The notes: generated by a model from the letters alone, not told the origin. 64,000 nucleotides of DNA from Halovivax limisalsi (GCF_023093535.1 NZ_CP095757.1:2046001-2110000); one strand, 5' to 3'; positions 28,321 through 35,631 are shown, numbered from the stretch's first letter. Translations and numbers: made by a program.

Positions 28321-28743
28321 ATGAACACGGCCGATCAGTACCTCAAGGCGGTCTACCTGGCCCAGCTGATGGACGACGGCCCCGCCGCGACCGGCCAGCT
28401 CGCGGACATGCTCGACGTCAGCCCCGCCAGCGTCAACGAGATGGTCGGCAAGCTCGAGGACCGCGACCTGCTCGAACACGAGAAGTACAAGGGCGCGACG
28501 CTGACCGACGACGGCATCGAACGCGCCCACGACGCGCTGACGACCTACTGCATCATCGAGCGGTTCCTCGCGAACGTCCTGGAGGTCGAGGAGTTCCGCG
28601 AGGAAGCTCGCGCCCTCGAGGCAGTCATCGACGACACCGTCGCCGAGCGCCTGGACACGATCATCGACCGCCCCGCGGAGTGTCCGGAGTGTTTCGACCC
28701 CGAGGCCGACTGCTGTTCGTACCTGGAGCCGAGTCTGGACTAG
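28321..28743 (+). CDS. sirR: DtxR/SirR-family metal-dependent regulator
   Basis: A 140-residue repressor that binds DNA when loaded with iron or manganese. The winged helix (residues 1-60, DQYLKAVYLAQL... VSPASVNEMVGKLEDRDLL) and dimerisation helices with metal ligands (HDALTTYCIIERFL, EEFREEARALE) match the family. The C-terminal SH3-like domain is absent and a cysteine-rich tail (CPECF...DCC) is present, as in haloarchaeal SirR. A Shine-Dalgarno GGAGG (28310-28314) precedes the ATG, consistent with an internal operon gene after the ferritin-like protein. Confidence 0.88.
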   Translation: MNTADQYLKAVYLAQLMDDGPAATGQLADMLDVSPASVNEMVGKLEDRDLLEHEKYKGATLTDDGIERAHDALTTYCIIERFLANVLEVEEFREEARALEAVIDDTVAERLDTIIDRPAECPECFDPEADCCSYLEPSLD

Positions 28744-28864
28744 GCGATCGAGTGGACTTTCCCTCACTTTGCAGTGGCGAGCTTCACGCTAGTCGGTCCC
28801 GGTTCTCCGCTCAGTTAGATGAACGTCGCTACCCTCGGCTCGATCCGTTCACATTACGGATACC

Positions 28865-28887
28865 GACCGCGGGCCGTTCCCGCGGTC
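28865..28887 (+). repeat. Perfect 9-bp inverted repeat (hairpin)
   Basis: GACCGCGGG and its exact complement CCCGCGGTC around a 5-base loop, about 120 bp after the sirR stop. It may be an mRNA 3'-end structure or a protein site; nothing else assigns it. Confidence 0.5.
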
Positions 28888-29098
28888 GTGGCCGTTCGCG
28901 ACTGGTGAGCCTTCGCGCAGACAGTCCGGTCGAGCCGATGCCACGTCCATCCCGGATCAGTGCGATGTGGCGTCCCGGATAGCCACCTTCGACGGTCGAC
29001 ACCACGGGTGACACAGATCCCCCAATCCAGCGGTCGACGGTGGCAGTCGCGTCGAGAACGGCGCCGAGACGCGAGGCTACCGATACCGAGCGGGAAAG

Positions 29099-29112
29099 GT
29101 CTCGTGCGAGAC
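29099..29112. promoter_or_regulatory. Palindrome next to a TATA box (operator-like)
   Basis: GTCTCG-TG-CGAGAC, a perfect 6-2-6 palindrome immediately followed by GTTTATGTC (29113-29121). The TATA spacing predicts initiation near 29141. The arrangement is that of an operator just upstream of a core promoter, with no recognised gene downstream. Confidence 0.4.
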
Positions 29113-29140
29113 GTTTATGTCTCGGGGGCGGGAAGTGAAT

Positions 29141-29205
29141 CATGGCTTCGGCCTTCGCGGGTTGGAAGCCACCGTCTCGGGTGTTCCTGCACCCGGGACA
29201 TTTTC
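29141..29205 (+). ncRNA. Candidate small structured RNA
   Basis: Begins about 26 bp after a TATA-like element. Two adjacent stems can form: TGGCTTC (29143-29149) with GAAGCCA (29165-29171), and TCTCGGGTG (29175-29183) with CACCCGGGA (29190-29198, one G-U pair), followed by ATTTT. The same DNA can be read as a 46-residue frame (29142-29282), so a tiny protein is the alternative. Hairpins are frequent by chance in G+C-rich DNA; confidence is low. Confidence 0.25.
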
Positions 29206-29492
29206 GCGCACGTCCCCTGGCGACGACTGATGGAGACGATAGCTTCCGGTTTGAGATACGAGCGATCGTGACTTATATCTAACTACTATGGAAGACAATT
29301 TACGATCCATGGCCGCTTCTTCGACCGAATTATGGATTCGGATCGCTGTCGAGTTTGGTTCTCGGATCTCTGTACCGAGTGAGGATTCGGATTTATTTCT
29401 CCGAGAAACGGTATCGGGCGACGCCGGTCGATGGACCCGGTCGAAAAGTAACACTATTAGTCCGTCGCCGGTTACTCAATTAATGCGTGCGG

Positions 29493-29565
29493 AGTCCCGT
29501 GGTGTAGCGGCCAATCATAGCGGCCTTTGGAGCCGCTGACGGCGGTTCGAATCCGCCCGGGACTA
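29493..29565 (+). tRNA. tRNA-Gln (anticodon UUG)
   Basis: A complete cloverleaf: acceptor AGTCCCG pairs with CGGGACT; anticodon stem GCGGC/GCCGC with loop CTTTGGA (anticodon TTG, reads CAA); T arm GGCGG-TTCGAAT-CCGCC; discriminator A. CCA is not encoded. No intron is seen. Its 3' end (from 29547) is repeated downstream, marking it as an integration target. Confidence 0.93.
29547..29565 (+). repeat. att-like core in the tRNA-Gln 3' end (copy 1)
   Basis: The 19-base segment TCGAATCCGCCCGGGACTA, covering part of the T arm and the 3' acceptor strand, recurs exactly at 34067-34085. Archaeal integrases commonly use this part of tRNA genes. Confidence 0.7.
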
Positions 29566-29645
29566 TTTTCGCATGAACAACTTCGTGAGCGCGAAATATC
29601 CTCGGCGGTTCGAGCCAGAGGGCGAGCGAAGCGAGTCCACGCGGT

Positions 29646-29664
29646 TCGAAACCGCCCGGGACTA
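29646..29664 (+). repeat. att-like core, degenerate copy 2
   Basis: Matches 18 of 19 bases of the tRNA-Gln 3' end (A for T at the fifth position). The preceding GCGGT also matches the T stem. It shares the following base C with the copy at 34067-34085, unlike the tRNA copy. Confidence 0.6.
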
Positions 29665-29969
29665 CTTCTGCCGTAAGCGCCACGTATCCCCGTCGGTGAT
29701 GCGAACCCTGCAAGCCCCAGCCCGGGACGGGACCGAAGGGAGCGAGCCGGCAGGCGAGTCACGAGTACGGGACTCTCGGGCGGTTTGAAGGAGCCAAGTT
29801 CCAGCGCGTGAGCGGAGCGGACGCGACCGGCGACTTCGTTCGAAGCCGCTGGAGACGGTGCACTCGGACCGCTAACTGCCGCTCGTCGTGTGCGATGGGT
29901 ATCGTCGGCCGACCGAGCGGTCTGGTCCAGACGACGGCGTGATACAGCGGAGGAGATCGAGTGAGGAGG

Positions 29970-30140
29970 CTAATACGTGTGGTCTCGGCCTCGATAGTAC
30001 CACGCCCACGGGATTCTGTCCCAGAGCCGTTCGTATCCGTAGTACGTCCCTGTCTTGTTGATGTTCGTACCGATCCCGATACTGAGGGCGTCACCAGATT
30101 GCCAGTGATGAACAGTGCGACAGTGATCGCGTGATACCGA
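29970..30140 (-). pseudogene. Decayed membrane-protein fragment
   Basis: The minus strand encodes a protein-like C-terminus (IGIGTNINKTGTYYGYERLW then DRIPWAWYYRG) ending at 29970. A hydrophobic run that would sit directly before it (AITVALFITGNLVTPS) is in another frame, so a frameshift near 30080-30095 separates the two. No start is evident. I do not recognise the family. Confidence 0.35.
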
Positions 30141-30518
30141 CGATGAGCGTCCGGACCAACAGCGTCTAGACGAGCGCTCGTGACATCCGTTACTGCGGCG
30201 ATCGAGTAAAGACGCCCTGTACAACCCGTCGAACCCGATCGAACACGGCTATCTCTACAACCGAATGCGTCACCAGGGGAGGAAAGATATTCTGCACTCG
30301 GGTCGTCTTGGGGCATTCAATTACCGGCAAGTCATCTATACGATAGATAATCATTTGAAGAGGTTACACTGCTGGATTCGCTCGACCACCAGCCGACTGC
30401 GCGGCGATAAAACTGGTGAGTACCTTGGCGCCGTTCGTGAACGGTCCGAACGTGCACGTGTCTGCCGAGTGAGAGCAGGACCTAATTTCAATTTGTGAGA
30501 ATATCAGCAACTAGTATC

Positions 30519-32693
30519 ATGTTCTCTCCGGAACAGGAATTTGGTGTAGAGCGCATGCAAGAAGAAATCAGCGTCGAATCGACCAACCTGCACACGCACA
30601 GAGAAATCGGTCCAGAATCGGAGATCGAAGTGCGGTTCACCACTTCTGTCGATCGCAAGTCGGCCCAGACCGGCTTTGCCCTCACCCCGGACGTCCGGGG
30701 GGACATCGAGTTCGAGGACGACGACACGGTCGTCCGGTGGACGCCGCTCCGACCAATGACTGAAGGCGAATACACCCTCCACCTCGAAGAGATTCAGAAC
30801 GTCGAACAGACCGGTGAAATCGACCCCGTTCAGGTCGGGTTCGCCGTCAGCGAACAGCACGGGCCCGAACTCGACGTTCCCGACGAACACGTCGTCCTCT
30901 CGCGTACGCAGGTCGCCTTTCAGATGATAGATGAAGACCTGGAGGTCGTCAAGGTTTTCGACCCGGAAGCGGAGGAGGGGTACGAACTCGGCTTCGACGG
31001 GAACGGAGACCGAGTCGATCCCCAGGAACTACTTTCCGAGGAGTACGAGGCGTTCTCCGAAAAGTACGGGAAGATCCACCCGGTACTGTACGAGGAGATG
31101 CAACAGGCGTCCGAGCCACTCGCTGTCGCCCTCTGGATCGATGTCGACGAGGAGGCGGTCGACAAGAGCGAGTTCGAACTGGCTGCCCTCCGCGACCGAC
31201 CGGACGCCCTCCTCGCGTACCGCGAACAGGTCACGGAGGCCCAGGAGGAGATGGCCGAGCGACTAGACGAGCAGTTCCAGGTGACGGTGGATCGCGAAGA
31301 GTCCCTGGAGACGGTACCGGTACTCCATTTCGAGGCGGAGCCGTACGTCCTCCGCGAACTGTCCGAACTCGACGAAGTCGGGGTTCTGTTCCTCGACGAA
31401 TCGGACGGAATCGACGACCTCTCCGACTCGATGAGCGTCTCGAATGCCGACGACGTGGTCGACACGCACGGATGGCGGGCGACGGACATCCGGGTTGGAA
31501 TCTGGGAATCCGGACCGGACGACCTCTCGGACCTCAACATCGATGAGCATTACGACAGTACGCGCTCGGAAACGAGCGAACACGCCCGGCTCGTGACCTC
31601 TATCGTCAAAAACGACGAGGAGGGCGTGCCGGACGGGTACGGCCCGGACTCGAAGGTGTACGCCGCTAACAAGTACACCCGCGACGCGCTCGAGTGGGCC
31701 GTCGTGGGCAAAGAGTGTCGCGCGATCAATCAGAGCTTCCACCGGGACTCCGAGCCCAAAAACGGCGTCCTATCGTACGACGATGTGTTGAAGGATTATC
31801 TGGTCCTGCATTATCCCTACCCCTTCATCGCCCAGGCGGCTGGCAATTACTGGAGCGGTGATTCGGACGGTATCACCCCGCCCTCGAGCGAGTACGTCAA
31901 CCACAAGGGATACAATAGCCTCAGCGTCGGGAATCACAATGACGGGGCCACCGCGATGTCGGGATCGTCGGTCTTCCGTAATCCCAATTCCCCCGGCTCG
32001 TACGACGACCGGGAACTCCCAGAGATCAGCGCGAACGGCGTCGGCGTGGACGCCGTCGATCTCTCCATGAGCGGCACGAGCTTTGCGTCCCCGGCGGTAG
32101 CGGGCTCGGCTGCGTTGCTCCAGAACATGGACAATACCCTCCTGTACTGGCCGGAGGGAATCCGTGCAATCTTGCTCGCCGGAGCGAGTCGGAACATCTC
32201 CGGACGCACCTGGCAGGAGGATCTCGGGTCCGATGGCGTCGACGGTACCGGGGCGCTCGACATAGATACGGCCAGACGGATCGCGCTCAATCGGCGATCC
32301 GAAGACGACTCCCCGACCTCCCGAGGATACGACGTCGGAAGTCTCAGTTCGAGCGATTTCGACGATCGAGGGCGCTCGAAGTTCGAGTACCGCGTTCGGG
32401 TGCCGAACCGACCTCACCAGACCCACGTCAAGGTCGCCCTCGCCTGGAACAGCGAGGTCACGACGAGGTCGGTCCTCGGCAATCGAGTGTTCCTCTCGTC
32501 GACGCTCGAGATGGATTACGATCTCCAGATATACGACGAGCACGATACCCTGATCGCGTGGAGCAGCTCGTGGGATAACAGCTACGAGATCGCCGAGTTC
32601 GACGCGGTCCCCGGCCAGACGTACACAGTGAAGATACGCGAGTGGTCGGGCAGCGGATCGTCGTGGTACGGAGTGGCCTGGACCGTCCACTAG
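30519..32693 (+). CDS. Divergent S8 subtilisin-like protein without signal peptide
   Basis: A 724-residue protein. Order: Ig-like (Big/SbsA-type) N-terminal domain (about 10-110), a mixed region resembling a subtilase propeptide (about 115-315), the S8 domain (about 320-590) and a beta-rich C-terminal domain like a pre-peptidase/P domain (about 615-724). The nucleophile Ser521 is in MSGTSFASPAVAG, the His355 equivalent in SEHARLV and the oxyanion Asn443 in QAAGN, but the catalytic Asp position reads IWESG (Glu330). There is no Tat or Sec signal and no membrane helix, unusual for a haloarchaeal subtilase. ATG 30519 follows an AT-rich TATA candidate (30483-30492); GTG 30495 is possible. It may be an atypical or inactive protease. 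Confidence 0.75.
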   Translation: MFSPEQEFGVERMQEEISVESTNLHTHREIGPESEIEVRFTTSVDRKSAQTGFALTPDVRGDIEFEDDDTVVRWTPLRPMTEGEYTLHLEEIQNVEQTGEIDPVQVGFAVSEQHGPELDVPDEHVVLSRTQVAFQMIDEDLEVVKVFDPEAEEGYELGFDGNGDRVDPQELLSEEYEAFSEKYGKIHPVLYEEMQQASEPLAVALWIDVDEEAVDKSEFELAALRDRPDALLAYREQVTEAQEEMAERLDEQFQVTVDREESLETVPVLHFEAEPYVLRELSELDEVGVLFLDESDGIDDLSDSMSVSNADDVVDTHGWRATDIRVGIWESGPDDLSDLNIDEHYDSTRSETSEHARLVTSIVKNDEEGVPDGYGPDSKVYAANKYTRDALEWAVVGKECRAINQSFHRDSEPKNGVLSYDDVLKDYLVLHYPYPFIAQAAGNYWSGDSDGITPPSSEYVNHKGYNSLSVGNHNDGATAMSGSSVFRNPNSPGSYDDRELPEISANGVGVDAVDLSMSGTSFASPAVAGSAALLQNMDNTLLYWPEGIRAILLAGASRNISGRTWQEDLGSDGVDGTGALDIDTARRIALNRRSEDDSPTSRGYDVGSLSSSDFDDRGRSKFEYRVRVPNRPHQTHVKVALAWNSEVTTRSVLGNRVFLSSTLEMDYDLQIYDEHDTLIAWSSSWDNSYEIAEFDAVPGQTYTVKIREWSGSGSSWYGVAWTVH

Positions 32694-33140
32694 CCCACAC
32701 CGGGCCCACCGTGGACGATCGAACCCGCTCTTTCAACGGCTATCGACTTTCGTCCACAACGTTCGCTCCGGTTCCAGACCGGTCTTCGTGGATTGTCGCG
32801 ACCGAGACCGCGCGGATCGACCCGGTTGCGTCGATCGCCTGGGCGGCTCCGAGTTCGCGGGATCGGCGGCGAGCCGGAGAAACGCGAGCCAGGATGCTCC
32901 CTTCGAACTCTCATGCTCGTACAATCGGTGGTGAAATCGGACACTTCAGCGGCCTTCGGGCCGAGTTTCGAAACGATTCGCGGCATTTGAACGGCTGGTG
33001 GCGGTTCTTCGCCGACGCTTTTTTCGCGAACGCACTGCCCGGCCCTGGCCGTGACGTCTGTGACGGTCCATCTGGTTGTGTTCGATTCACTTTCTCGAAT
33101 CCGCCCGACCCATCGTCTGGCGGCCTTGTCGATGGACCGC
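32694..33140. other. 447-bp gap between protease and toxin genes
   Basis: No gene is seen. It carries a 16-base copy of the att-like core (33092-33107) close to the end of the PIN gene. Short frames on both strands lack codon bias. Confidence 0.5.
33092..33107 (+). repeat. att-like core, partial copy 3
   Basis: TTCTCGAATCCGCCCG is identical over 16 bases to 34064-34079. With that copy it forms a direct repeat flanking the toxin-antitoxin genes. Its last 13 bases are also identical to the tRNA-Gln 3' end (29547-29559). Confidence 0.55.
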
Positions 33141-33659
33141 TCACCGTTTCTGCCGGCCCAACGTTAGCCGTGCCTGCTCCACGTACGTGTTCGACTCCCA
33201 GCTCCGCGCGTCGCGCATCGTCGACAAGAGATCTTCCGCCGCTGACGGGTCGAGGCGCTCGTTGCGAACTAACGCCGTCAATAGCGTCGGCGTCGTCACG
33301 AGTCGAGTGTCGGCCAGGGACACGTGAACGAGCGCGAGCCGATTGAATTCGTCGCAGAGAAATTGCGTCGCGTCGAGGTCGTTGGCGAGCGATACTGCTG
33401 CGTTCTCGCCGTCGTCGAGGGGAAAGTCCTCCTCGAGTTCCGCGGGTTGTACGCTGAACCGCGACAGGTGATCGAGTACGTCCCGTGCGGCCGCTGCCGA
33501 TCGATCGTCGTACGCTGCGGTGGTTTCCAACTCCGAGACCACCCGCTCCGGAATGCAGACCTGAGAGGAGTCCAGAATCCTACTAAGAGGCGATGTCTCG
33601 TGTTTTGCGACGATTCCGAGACTGACGAGCGCGGACGTGTCTGCGACGAGAACCGTCAT
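33141..33659 (-). CDS. PIN-domain nuclease (VapC-like toxin)
   Basis: A 172-residue PIN-fold ribonuclease candidate. The acidic metal ligands are visible: Asp7 (VADTSALV), Glu43 (SELE), Glu85 (DDGENAAVSLA) and Asp103 (LCDEFNRLA). Length and pattern fit the longer haloarchaeal PIN proteins. The start abuts the stop of the upstream antitoxin gene, so both are one operon. VapC family toxins cut tRNA or rRNA; the target of this one is unknown. Confidence 0.8.
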   Translation of the reverse strand: MTVLVADTSALVSLGIVAKHETSPLSRILDSSQVCIPERVVSELETTAAYDDRSAAAARDVLDHLSRFSVQPAELEEDFPLDDGENAAVSLANDLDATQFLCDEFNRLALVHVSLADTRLVTTPTLLTALVRNERLDPSAAEDLLSTMRDARSWESNTYVEQARLTLGRQKR

Positions 33660-33977
33660 TTACGAGTTCGCAAGTTCCTCCGCAGTCTCTTCGAGGAATT
33701 CCTCGCTCAGTTGGTCCTTGAGGACGCGAAAATTCGCCGCTTCCTCGTGTCCGACGAGGTTCTTCAATTGCTCGAACGTGATCTCGTCGTCGTAGTACGC
33801 CCCGGCGATCTCCTGTTTGATGTCGTCGTCGTGAGCGGCGTCGCGGAGGTACTCGCGCAGCGCACTGGTGAGAATGTCCGTCCGGTCGGTCTCGAAGACC
33901 GACGCGAGCGCGTCCGCCCGATCGACCAGGCCTCGGGGAGCGCGGAACTGCACTCGCTTCTTCCCTTCGGAACTCAT
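33660..33977 (-). CDS. Antitoxin partner, ribbon-helix-helix type
   Basis: A 105-residue protein with an N-terminal ribbon-helix-helix-like segment (KKRVQFRAPRGLVDRADALA... TDRTDILTSALREYL) and an acidic helical C-terminus (about 50-105) suited to wrap the toxin. It directly precedes the PIN gene with no spacer. A TATA-like GTTAACCG (minus strand, about 34002-34009) lies about 28 bp ahead of the ATG. In such pairs the antitoxin usually represses its own promoter. Confidence 0.75.
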   Translation of the reverse strand: MSSEGKKRVQFRAPRGLVDRADALASVFETDRTDILTSALREYLRDAAHDDDIKQEIAGAYYDDEITFEQLKNLVGHEEAANFRVLKDQLSEEFLEETAEELANS

Positions 33978-34063
33978 GTGTGTACAATGTGAGTGCCATC
34001 GGTTAACTCTTTCTTCGGTCCCGCTGTCGGTGGGGAGTACGGACGGAGAATTCGGTTTCGATA

Positions 34064-34085
34064 TTCTCGAATCCGCCCGGGACTA
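34064..34085 (+). repeat. att-like core, right end (copy 4)
   Basis: Bases 34067-34085 are identical to the last 19 bases of tRNA-Gln, and 34064-34079 are identical to 33092-33107. It lies outside any gene, 87 bp upstream of the antitoxin start, and marks the right boundary of the element. Confidence 0.65.
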
Positions 34086-34175
34086 CTACCACGTACGATC
34101 AACAGGTGTCCCGGTTCGTCCGCAGTCGACCGACCGTCGCGTGAGTCGTCTTCGCCCGTTGCCCGTCGGTGCGTC

Positions 34176-34364
34176 TCAGTAGCCGCCGGCGTCGTCGAAA
34201 CAGCGCCCGCACCTGGAGGCGTCGGCGGGCGGTCCGTCCTCGCCGAGTCGCTCGACGTGATGGGACGGCACGTGGCGTAATGCGCCGCAAGTCGTCCGTT
34301 GGGCTACCGGGTTCTCGCTCGCCCGGTGGATCGTGTTCGTGTGCACGTTCACTATCCGATGCAT
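34176..34364 (-). CDS. Small Cys/His-containing protein (62 aa)
   Basis: Encodes 62 residues; the second half (TTCGALRHVPSHHVERLGED...SRCGRCFDDAGGY) has one single and one paired cysteine plus histidines that could bind zinc. The ATG at 34364 has a T-rich TATA-like element (minus strand, 34385-34393) about 25 bp upstream. It lies just outside the right att-like copy. The N-terminal third is weakly protein-like, so the start is uncertain. Function unknown. Confidence 0.45.
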   Translation of the reverse strand: MHRIVNVHTNTIHRASENPVAQRTTCGALRHVPSHHVERLGEDGPPADASRCGRCFDDAGGY

Positions 34365-34535
34365 GGTCGGACGACTCGGCGAGCGTCGAAAAATGGACGG
34401 CATGCAAGTGGCGGGGTGTGGCCGCGTCGTCGATCGCCGCGCGGACGATGGTCCAGCGTGCGACGAGGTCAGACCGAACGGCGCCGGCCACGAACATCGC
34501 GAGCGTCCGACGACGGAGCGGACGAGCCCCATCTC

Positions 34536-35459
34536 TCAGAGCACCGTCAACGGCAGCATCGCGAGGACGCCGATCCCGAAGCCGGTCGCGAGTTCCCGGT
34601 AGCCCCCGTTCGGGAGCGCGTTTCCGGTCTTCAGCGCCTCGGGCACGAACTCCGTGGCGACGAGGTAGACCATCGCGCCCGCGGCGAAGCCGAAGCCGAA
34701 CGGGAGGAACGCCTGGGCCCACGAGACGAACGCGTAGGCGATCACGGCGCCGATGGGCTGGGGTAGGCTGGAGAAAATGGCCGCGCCGACCATGCGCCAC
34801 TTCGAGAGCCCCATCGCGCGCATCGGGATGGCGATCGCCGTTCCCTCGGGAACGTTGTGGATCGAGATGGCGACGGTCACGAACACCGCCAGCAACGGGA
34901 TCGAGAAGCCGAGGACCGAGACCCCGCCGTCGAGGCCGAGTTCGGCGAACGAGACGCCGACGGCGACGCCCTCCGGAAAGCTGTGGATCGTGAGGATGCC
35001 GAGGATGAGCACGAGCGTCTTCAGGTCGCCCTCGGCGAAGGCCTTGGCCTCCAGTGCGCGATCGCCGTGGTCGTGACCGGCGCCGTCGGTCTTGACATCG
35101 TCGCCGATCGCGGTCGCGTGCGCCGGCTCCTCGCGGCCGTGATCCTGGTCGTCGTGATCGTCGTCGCCGACGTCGACTCTGTCCAGAAGCCAGTCACCGA
35201 CCTCGACGAGGGCCGCCCCGGTCAGCAATCCGGCGACCATGAGCGTGGGGAATCCGCTCGAGGCGTACGCCAGCCCTTCGTCGACGAGCCCGAACACCGA
35301 CACGGTCACCATGATCCCCGAAGCGAGCCCCCAGAGCGCGACGTTCCACCGGTCGCTGAAGTCCTCGACGAAGAAGAACGGGAGCGCCCCCAGTCCCGTC
35401 GCCAGGGCGGTGACGAGTCCGGCGACGAAGACGAGAGCCAGATTCTCGAGCAAGACCAT
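34536..35459 (-). CDS. ZIP-family metal transporter
   Basis: A 307-residue membrane protein with about eight helices that moves Zn, Mn or Fe into the cytoplasm. The two ZIP signature helices carry HSFPEG and HNVPEGTAIAIP, which form the binuclear metal site. A His/Asp-rich cytoplasmic loop (about 97-140, with GDDDHDDQDHG and GAGHDHGD) sits between helices 3 and 4, as in family members that sense metal. A leaderless start is predicted from the T-rich TATA (minus strand, 35480-35489). An inverted repeat lies 15-20 bp further upstream. Confidence 0.9.
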   Translation of the reverse strand: MVLLENLALVFVAGLVTALATGLGALPFFFVEDFSDRWNVALWGLASGIMVTVSVFGLVDEGLAYASSGFPTLMVAGLLTGAALVEVGDWLLDRVDVGDDDHDDQDHGREEPAHATAIGDDVKTDGAGHDHGDRALEAKAFAEGDLKTLVLILGILTIHSFPEGVAVGVSFAELGLDGGVSVLGFSIPLLAVFVTVAISIHNVPEGTAIAIPMRAMGLSKWRMVGAAIFSSLPQPIGAVIAYAFVSWAQAFLPFGFGFAAGAMVYLVATEFVPEALKTGNALPNGGYRELATGFGIGVLAMLPLTVL

Positions 35460-35503
35460 ACCGTTCCTACCCGCACCTGGGTAAAAACACTTTCCAATTC
35501 GAA

Positions 35504-35518
35504 AACCAAATTTTGGTT
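35504..35518. promoter_or_regulatory. Inverted repeat upstream of the ZIP promoter
   Basis: AACCAAA-T-TTTGGTT, a perfect 7-1-7 inverted repeat, overlapping a second imperfect one (TTTTGG-TTAT-CCTAAAA, 35511-35527). It lies just upstream of the ZIP gene's TATA and resembles the short AT-flanked GG/CC palindromes bound by DtxR-family regulators. Regulation by the SirR-like protein at 28.3 kb or a paralogue is inference. Confidence 0.45.
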
Positions 35519-35631
35519 ATCCTAAAACATCGTTCGATCGGTATCCATCTGGCGGCCAGATCGCCGTCGAACCGCGGGCGGCACGCCCCTGGTATCGAAA
35601 CGGCTTCCCGCCCGGCGGTTCGAGAAGTGGT

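Larger units (their letters stand above)
28744..29492. other. 749-bp region upstream of tRNA-Gln without a clear protein gene
   Basis: Holds a 9-bp perfect hairpin (28865-28887), a 6-2-6 palindrome (29099-29112) next to a TATA-like GTTTATGTC, two adjacent stems (29143-29198) and an AT-rich stretch (29260-29480) ahead of the tRNA. A 46-codon frame starts at 29142 (residues MASAFAGWKPPSR...) and an 83-codon frame at 29288 runs into the tRNA; neither resembles known proteins. Confidence 0.5.
29566..30518. other. 953-bp gene-poor stretch in the element
   Basis: Contains split copies of the tRNA T arm (29603-29613 and 29641-29664), short GAGCGAAGCGAG-type runs (near 29622 and 29740), a decayed minus-strand membrane-protein fragment (about 29970-30140) and an AT-rich tail (30280-30515) leading into the protease promoter. 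No intact gene is seen. Confidence 0.5.
29547..34085. mobile_element. tRNA-Gln-anchored accessory element / cassette array
   Basis: Bounded by exact 19-base direct repeats of the tRNA-Gln 3' end (29547-29565 and 34067-34085), with further partial copies at 29646-29664 and 33092-33107. Inside are only accessory features: a decayed fragment, a divergent subtilase, and a PIN/antitoxin pair, plus long gene-free stretches with AT-richer patches. No integrase, replication protein or transposase is recognisable, so it would be a defective or trans-mobilised element. The right-hand copies split it into a protease part and a toxin-antitoxin part. Confidence 0.6.

Noticed and set aside
29288-29539. 83-codon plus-strand frame
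   Set aside because: Runs through most of tRNA-Gln and has poor codon bias; the AT-rich DNA is better explained as promoter and flanking sequence.
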